Notes under the pieces: model-generated
Database searches by the model: none
What the model saw: the letters and a program-made list of their open reading frames with translations, nothing else
Told to the model about the DNA's origin: nothing
DNA from: Candidatus Omnitrophota bacterium
Lineage (GTDB): Bacteria; NPL-UPA2; BS750m-G34
Assembly: GCA_016783345.1 (NCBI GenBank)
Contig: JADHWT010000002.1
Coordinates: forward strand, 1-34,244
Length of the DNA stretch: 34,244 bases
Direction of reading: 5' to 3'
Shown: positions 31,326-34,244 of the stretch, piece after piece
Layout of the letters: each line of letters starts with the position of its first letter
Position numbering within the stretch: the first letter of the stretch is position 1
Position numbers and translations under genes: made by a program

Positions 31326-32650
31326 TGGTAAAAATAGGCATTGCCCGGATAGACATCACACCTAAAAGGCCAGTTTGTCTGGCTGGTTACTTCAATAAGA
31401 GGATATCAAATGGGGTGCTGGATAAACTATATGTTAAGGTGGTTATTCTAGAGAAAGAAAAATTCACTTTAGCAATAATTACCCTGGATCTGATAGGGCT
31501 TTCCTATGAGGATGTAGATAGGATCAGGAGACGCCTCAATAAACGCTTTGGTATTCCGACTGAACATATCATTATCTCCTGTACCCATACCCATACAGCC
31601 CCAGCCACATATTCCAGCTTTGAAGTAAAAAAAGAAAAGCAATTTATGAAAAGGCTGATTCCTCTTATTGAAGAGGCCTTTAAAAAGGCCCTCAGTACTA
31701 AAAAAGAAGCAGAGATTTATATAGCCAAGATTCGAGAGTGGAGGCTATCTTTTAACAGGCGTTATATAATGAAAGATGGATCTGTAGTTACAAATCCTCC
31801 CAGAAGGAGTCCTGAAATAGTTAAGCCGGAAGGCCCAGTTGACAATCTCATTACCAGCCTTGTTTTTATCTCTTCAGGCAAAATAATCGGCCTTTTAATA
31901 AATGCTACCAATCATGTTGATGCTACAGGTGGAAATAAGATTTCAGCTGGTTGGCCAGGCCACTTGTCTCGAGAACTCAATAAAGCCTTAAAAGGAAGAT
32001 TCCCTGTTCTGGTTCTGACTGGAACTGCTGGAAATATAAATCATTGTGATCCTAATCTTTTTAAAATCCATTGTTCTCATAGAGAGGCACAGAGACTTGG
32101 CAAGGCCTATAGCAGATATATCCTCAAGTCCTTAAAGAAAAGGGTGCTTCTAAAAGAGCCTGCGCTTTCCTGCATTTCTAAGAAATTAAATATTCCTTAT
32201 CGAAAGGTAAGTGCTATTCAAATTAAAAAGGCAAGAGACCTGTTAAAGGTTCCTTTTTTCCTGCCCTTGAATGACCTTACCTCAGAAGACCTGGCAGCAG
32301 GCAATATCGTAGTCAAGAGATTATTTGCCAAGGAGTTATTGAAATTTGTTAGTTTAAAAAAGAAAAGAGATATGCTTGATATCACTGTCTTTAAGATAGG
32401 GTCTCTGGCTCTTGTGGGTATTCCGGGTGAGCCATTTGTAGAGATTGGCCTGGCTATAAAGAATTCAAAAATTTCCCCACATATTATAGTTACAGGCAAT
32501 ACCAATGGTAGTGCTGGCTATATTCCATTAAAGAAACATTTTCAAAAAGGCGGTTACGAGACCTGCACTCATCCTTATAATCGCTTTTCTAAAGATCTGG
32601 GGGAGAGGATAATTAAAGTAACTGTTGATATGTTAAAAGAAAGGAGCTAA
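31325..32650 (+). CDS. Neutral/alkaline ceramidase-like amidohydrolase, apparently cytoplasmic
   Basis: 441 residues matching the N-terminal catalytic domain of neutral non-lysosomal ceramidases: IGIARIDITPKRPVCLAGY at the start, the metal-binding THTHT (87-91), NATNHVDATGG, the LTGTAGNINHCDP block, GIPGEPFVEIG and TNGSAGYIPLKKHFQKGGYET. Genuine bacterial ceramidases are secreted, but no signal peptide or membrane helix is visible here. The substrate is thus probably a small amide made inside the cell. Placement between the DegT aminotransferase and a Gfo/Idh dehydrogenase suggests amino-sugar or cyclitol-amide turnover (inference). Confidence 0.82.
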   Translation: MVKIGIARIDITPKRPVCLAGYFNKRISNGVLDKLYVKVVILEKEKFTLAIITLDLIGLSYEDVDRIRRRLNKRFGIPTEHIIISCTHTHTAPATYSSFEVKKEKQFMKRLIPLIEEAFKKALSTKKEAEIYIAKIREWRLSFNRRYIMKDGSVVTNPPRRSPEIVKPEGPVDNLITSLVFISSGKIIGLLINATNHVDATGGNKISAGWPGHLSRELNKALKGRFPVLVLTGTAGNINHCDPNLFKIHCSHREAQRLGKAYSRYILKSLKKRVLLKEPALSCISKKLNIPYRKVSAIQIKKARDLLKVPFFLPLNDLTSEDLAAGNIVVKRLFAKELLKFVSLKKKRDMLDITVFKIGSLALVGIPGEPFVEIGLAIKNSKISPHIIVTGNTNGSAGYIPLKKHFQKGGYETCTHPYNRFSKDLGERIIKVTVDMLKERS

Positions 32651-32652
32651 TC

Positions 32653-33693
32653 ATGGTAAAGTGGGGAGTAATTGGAGCGTGCGGCATAGCTAAGAGAAGA
32701 ACTATTCCTGAAGGGATTGTACCTGCAAAGAACGCAGAACTTGTTGCAGTTATGGATGTTGATGAGAAGGCAGTTATAGAGGCTGCTCAGAAATTTGGCG
32801 GGGTTAAATATTATACTAAAGAAGACGACCTTTTAAAAAATCCAGATGTAGATGCTGTATATATTGCTACCCCTGTCTGTCTCCATGCCTCTCAAGTAAT
32901 AAAGGCAGCTAATGCAAAAAAACATATCTTCTGTGAAAAACAGATGGCTATGACTGTTGCTGATTGCGAGAAGATGATTAAGGTATGCAAAAAAAATAAA
33001 GTAAAACTTTCCCTGGGGTATCTAATGCGCTATAACGTATATCATAAGGAGATAAAGGAGATGCTCAATAAAGGTTTGCTGGGAACGCCTGTAATGGCCA
33101 GGGCACAGCTCTCCTGCTGGTATCCAGAAATTGCTGGGGCCTGGCGCCAGGAACCAGCAAAAGGTGGAGGAGGCTCACTTATTGATATGGGCACGCATTG
33201 TATAGATCTCCTGGAGATGTTTTTTGGAAAGACAAAAGCGGTCTCCTGTTTTTTGACCAATCGCGCCTTTAAGTATCCGGTAGAAGATACTGCCATAGTA
33301 AATCTTGAGTTTCAGAATGGTGTTATTGGCATAGTAGACAACTGCTTTAGCATCCCTGATGCCTCATCTAAGAATCGGCTTGAGATATATGGGACCAAAG
33401 GTTCTATCTTGGCTGAAGGGACTATTGGACAGGCACCTGGCGGAGAGGTGAGTGCGTATCTAGAAAAAGAAGCGAAAGGATATACAGCTGAGCAGGCAAG
33501 GACAACCTCAACAGAAGAGAAGATAACCCTAACCCCTGTAAATACCTATCAGGCTGAGATAGAGGATTTTTCTTCATGTATAGAAGAAGACCGAGAGCCT
33601 TCTTTCACTGGAGAACATGGCCTCTGGAACCAAAAGATTGTTTTAGCCTGTTATGAATCTGCTCGAAAAAGAAAAGCTATAAGCGTAGGATAA
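32653..33693 (+). CDS. Gfo/Idh/MocA-family NAD(P)-dependent oxidoreductase
   Basis: 346 residues with an N-terminal Rossmann fold (WGVIGACGIAKR, 4-15) and VYIATPVCLHASQVIKAANAKKHIFCEKQMAMT, where the catalytic lysine is K96 in EKQ (usual EKP). The C-terminal alpha/beta domain contains GGGGSLIDMGTHCIDLLEMFFG with the conserved D-x3-H. Members oxidise or reduce hydroxyls of sugars and inositols. It starts 2 nt after the previous stop, with AAGGAGC upstream. It is probably the partner of the DegT enzyme in a keto-sugar/amino-sugar cycle. Confidence 0.9.
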   Translation: MVKWGVIGACGIAKRRTIPEGIVPAKNAELVAVMDVDEKAVIEAAQKFGGVKYYTKEDDLLKNPDVDAVYIATPVCLHASQVIKAANAKKHIFCEKQMAMTVADCEKMIKVCKKNKVKLSLGYLMRYNVYHKEIKEMLNKGLLGTPVMARAQLSCWYPEIAGAWRQEPAKGGGGSLIDMGTHCIDLLEMFFGKTKAVSCFLTNRAFKYPVEDTAIVNLEFQNGVIGIVDNCFSIPDASSKNRLEIYGTKGSILAEGTIGQAPGGEVSAYLEKEAKGYTAEQARTTSTEEKITLTPVNTYQAEIEDFSSCIEEDREPSFTGEHGLWNQKIVLACYESARKRKAISVG

Positions 33694-33701
33694 AATTTTA
33701 T

Positions 33702-33729
33702 TTGAAAAATCCCACAATGTTGGTATAGT
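33702..33729 (+). promoter_or_regulatory. Promoter placing +1 at the ATG of the last gene
   Basis: TTGAAA (33702-33707), 16-nt spacer, TATAGT (33724-33729). The ATG at 33737 is 7 nt downstream, and there is no Shine-Dalgarno sequence, so the transcript may be leaderless. Confidence 0.5.
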
Positions 33730-33736
33730 AATTTGT

Positions 33737-34244
33737 ATGGAAAAGATTAAGGTTATAATTTATGGATGCGGTGTTATGGGGCGAAGGACTGTTGAGGCGC
33801 TCCTTGATAAAAAAAGTTTTGAGATTGTCGGAGCCATAGATATAAACCCCGAACTTATAGGGAAAGAGTTAGGAGGCGTTAAAATTCAAAAGGATGCCGA
33901 TGAACTTTTTTCTAAAGTAGCAAAGCATGCCCATGCTGTTGTGCTTACCACGACGTCTCATTTAAAGAGCGTATTTCCACAAATAACCCAATGCCTGAAA
34001 GCTCGTTTGAATGTTATCTCTACCTGCGAAGAACTGTCCTATCCATGGAAGTCTAATCCTGAACTTGCCGAAGAGATTGATAACCTGGCAAAGGAACATA
34101 AAGTCACTGTGGTAGGGACAGGCATTAACCCCGGCTATTTAATGGATACCCTTCCACTTATGCTTACTGCCCCCTGCCTCAAGGTAAAATCCATTAAAGT
34201 AGTACGAATGATGAACTCTGCCAAACGCCGGATCCCTTTCCAGG
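33737..34244 (+). CDS. 2,4-diaminopentanoate dehydrogenase-like / DapB-like oxidoreductase, 3' end missing
   Basis: Open to the window end (169 codons seen). The N-terminus MEKIKVIIYGCGVMGRRTVEAL is a dinucleotide-binding fold (GCGVMG, 11-16). Further on, LTTTSHLKS, ISTCEELSYPW and VVGTGINPGYLMDTLPLMLT, then RMMNSAKRRIPFQ, match 2,4-diaminopentanoate dehydrogenase of ornithine fermentation and its relatives more than true dihydrodipicolinate reductase. No other ornithine-fermentation gene is visible. It could act in a different amino-acid or opine-like reaction. It appears to have its own promoter, separate from the DegT operon. Confidence 0.8.
   Translation, partial: MEKIKVIIYGCGVMGRRTVEALLDKKSFEIVGAIDINPELIGKELGGVKIQKDADELFSKVAKHAHAVVLTTTSHLKSVFPQITQCLKARLNVISTCEELSYPWKSNPELAEEIDNLAKEHKVTVVGTGINPGYLMDTLPLMLTAPCLKVKSIKVVRMMNSAKRRIPFQ

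Noticed and set aside
28645..33980. 16-nt match AAAGAGCGTATTTCCA at about 28645 and 33965
   Set aside because: A single match of this length is not improbable in a window of this size, and no flanking similarity extends it.
1..34244. tRNA, rRNA, CRISPR arrays, transposases and prophage genes
   Set aside because: I looked for clover-leaf segments, regularly spaced repeats and typical mobile proteins in the gaps and found none that I can support.

Overview
The window looks like a chromosomal stretch from an uncultured, deep-branching, probably anaerobic Gram-negative bacterium of the Omnitrophota or a related candidate phylum (inference, moderate to low confidence). Pointers are: tightly packed housekeeping genes almost all on the + strand; frequent TTG/GTG starts with ATGA or TTGA stop-start overlaps; a PilB-type ATPase and a degenerate pseudopilin; an L,D-transpeptidase with LysM; an archaeal-type entry into the shikimate pathway; and mixed AT-rich intergenic islands. 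I see no rRNA, tRNA, CRISPR array, transposase or phage gene.

Layout. 1-9107: 3' end of a GAF/HD-GYP protein, argS, lipB-lipA, hom-thrC, purM, priA, closed by a small terminator. 9129-9873 (minus strand, the only minus genes): a TPR protein and a 51-residue membrane mini-protein. 9997-14479: promoter, FMN riboswitch and terminator in front of ribE-ribBA-ribH, followed by nusB, a PHP phosphoesterase and a histidine phosphatase. 14480-15495: an AT-rich accessory island with a DUF4258/YgiT-type zinc-finger toxin-antitoxin-like pair and decayed fragments. 15496-19648: a secreted protein with an Ada-like metal site, a SAM hydrolase (DUF62), cobU, a UxuB-type SDR and pdxB. 19669-25987: a clear sigma-70-like promoter, ADTH synthase and DHQ synthase II, a pilin-like gene, ispD-ispF, cysE, a LysM/L,D-transpeptidase and accA. 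26027-28644: a serine-kinase/STAS partner-switch pair overlapping pilB. 28736-34244: a ROK regulator, then a DegT aminotransferase, a ceramidase-fold protein, a Gfo/Idh dehydrogenase and a truncated 2,4-diaminopentanoate-dehydrogenase-like gene.

The most interesting signal is a repeated, structured element of about 90-130 nt (called element A here). It occurs four times (12059, 17501, 26489, 29906), always on the + strand and always ending at the Shine-Dalgarno sequence of the next gene (ribH, the UxuB-like SDR, the STAS gene, the DegT gene). It folds into two consecutive hairpins. The copies differ by compensatory base-pair changes and by whole stem insertions, which is the signature of a conserved RNA structure and not of a decaying repeat. 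The four downstream genes share no pathway, so it does not look like an ordinary metabolite riboswitch.

Three further short repeat types (B, C and D) lie at gene starts or ends. They suggest a genome in which small sequence cassettes are spread around translation start and stop regions. Metabolically the window supplies lipoate, threonine, purine, riboflavin, PLP, aromatic precursors, isoprenoids, cysteine and malonyl-CoA steps, i.e. a fairly self-sufficient cell.
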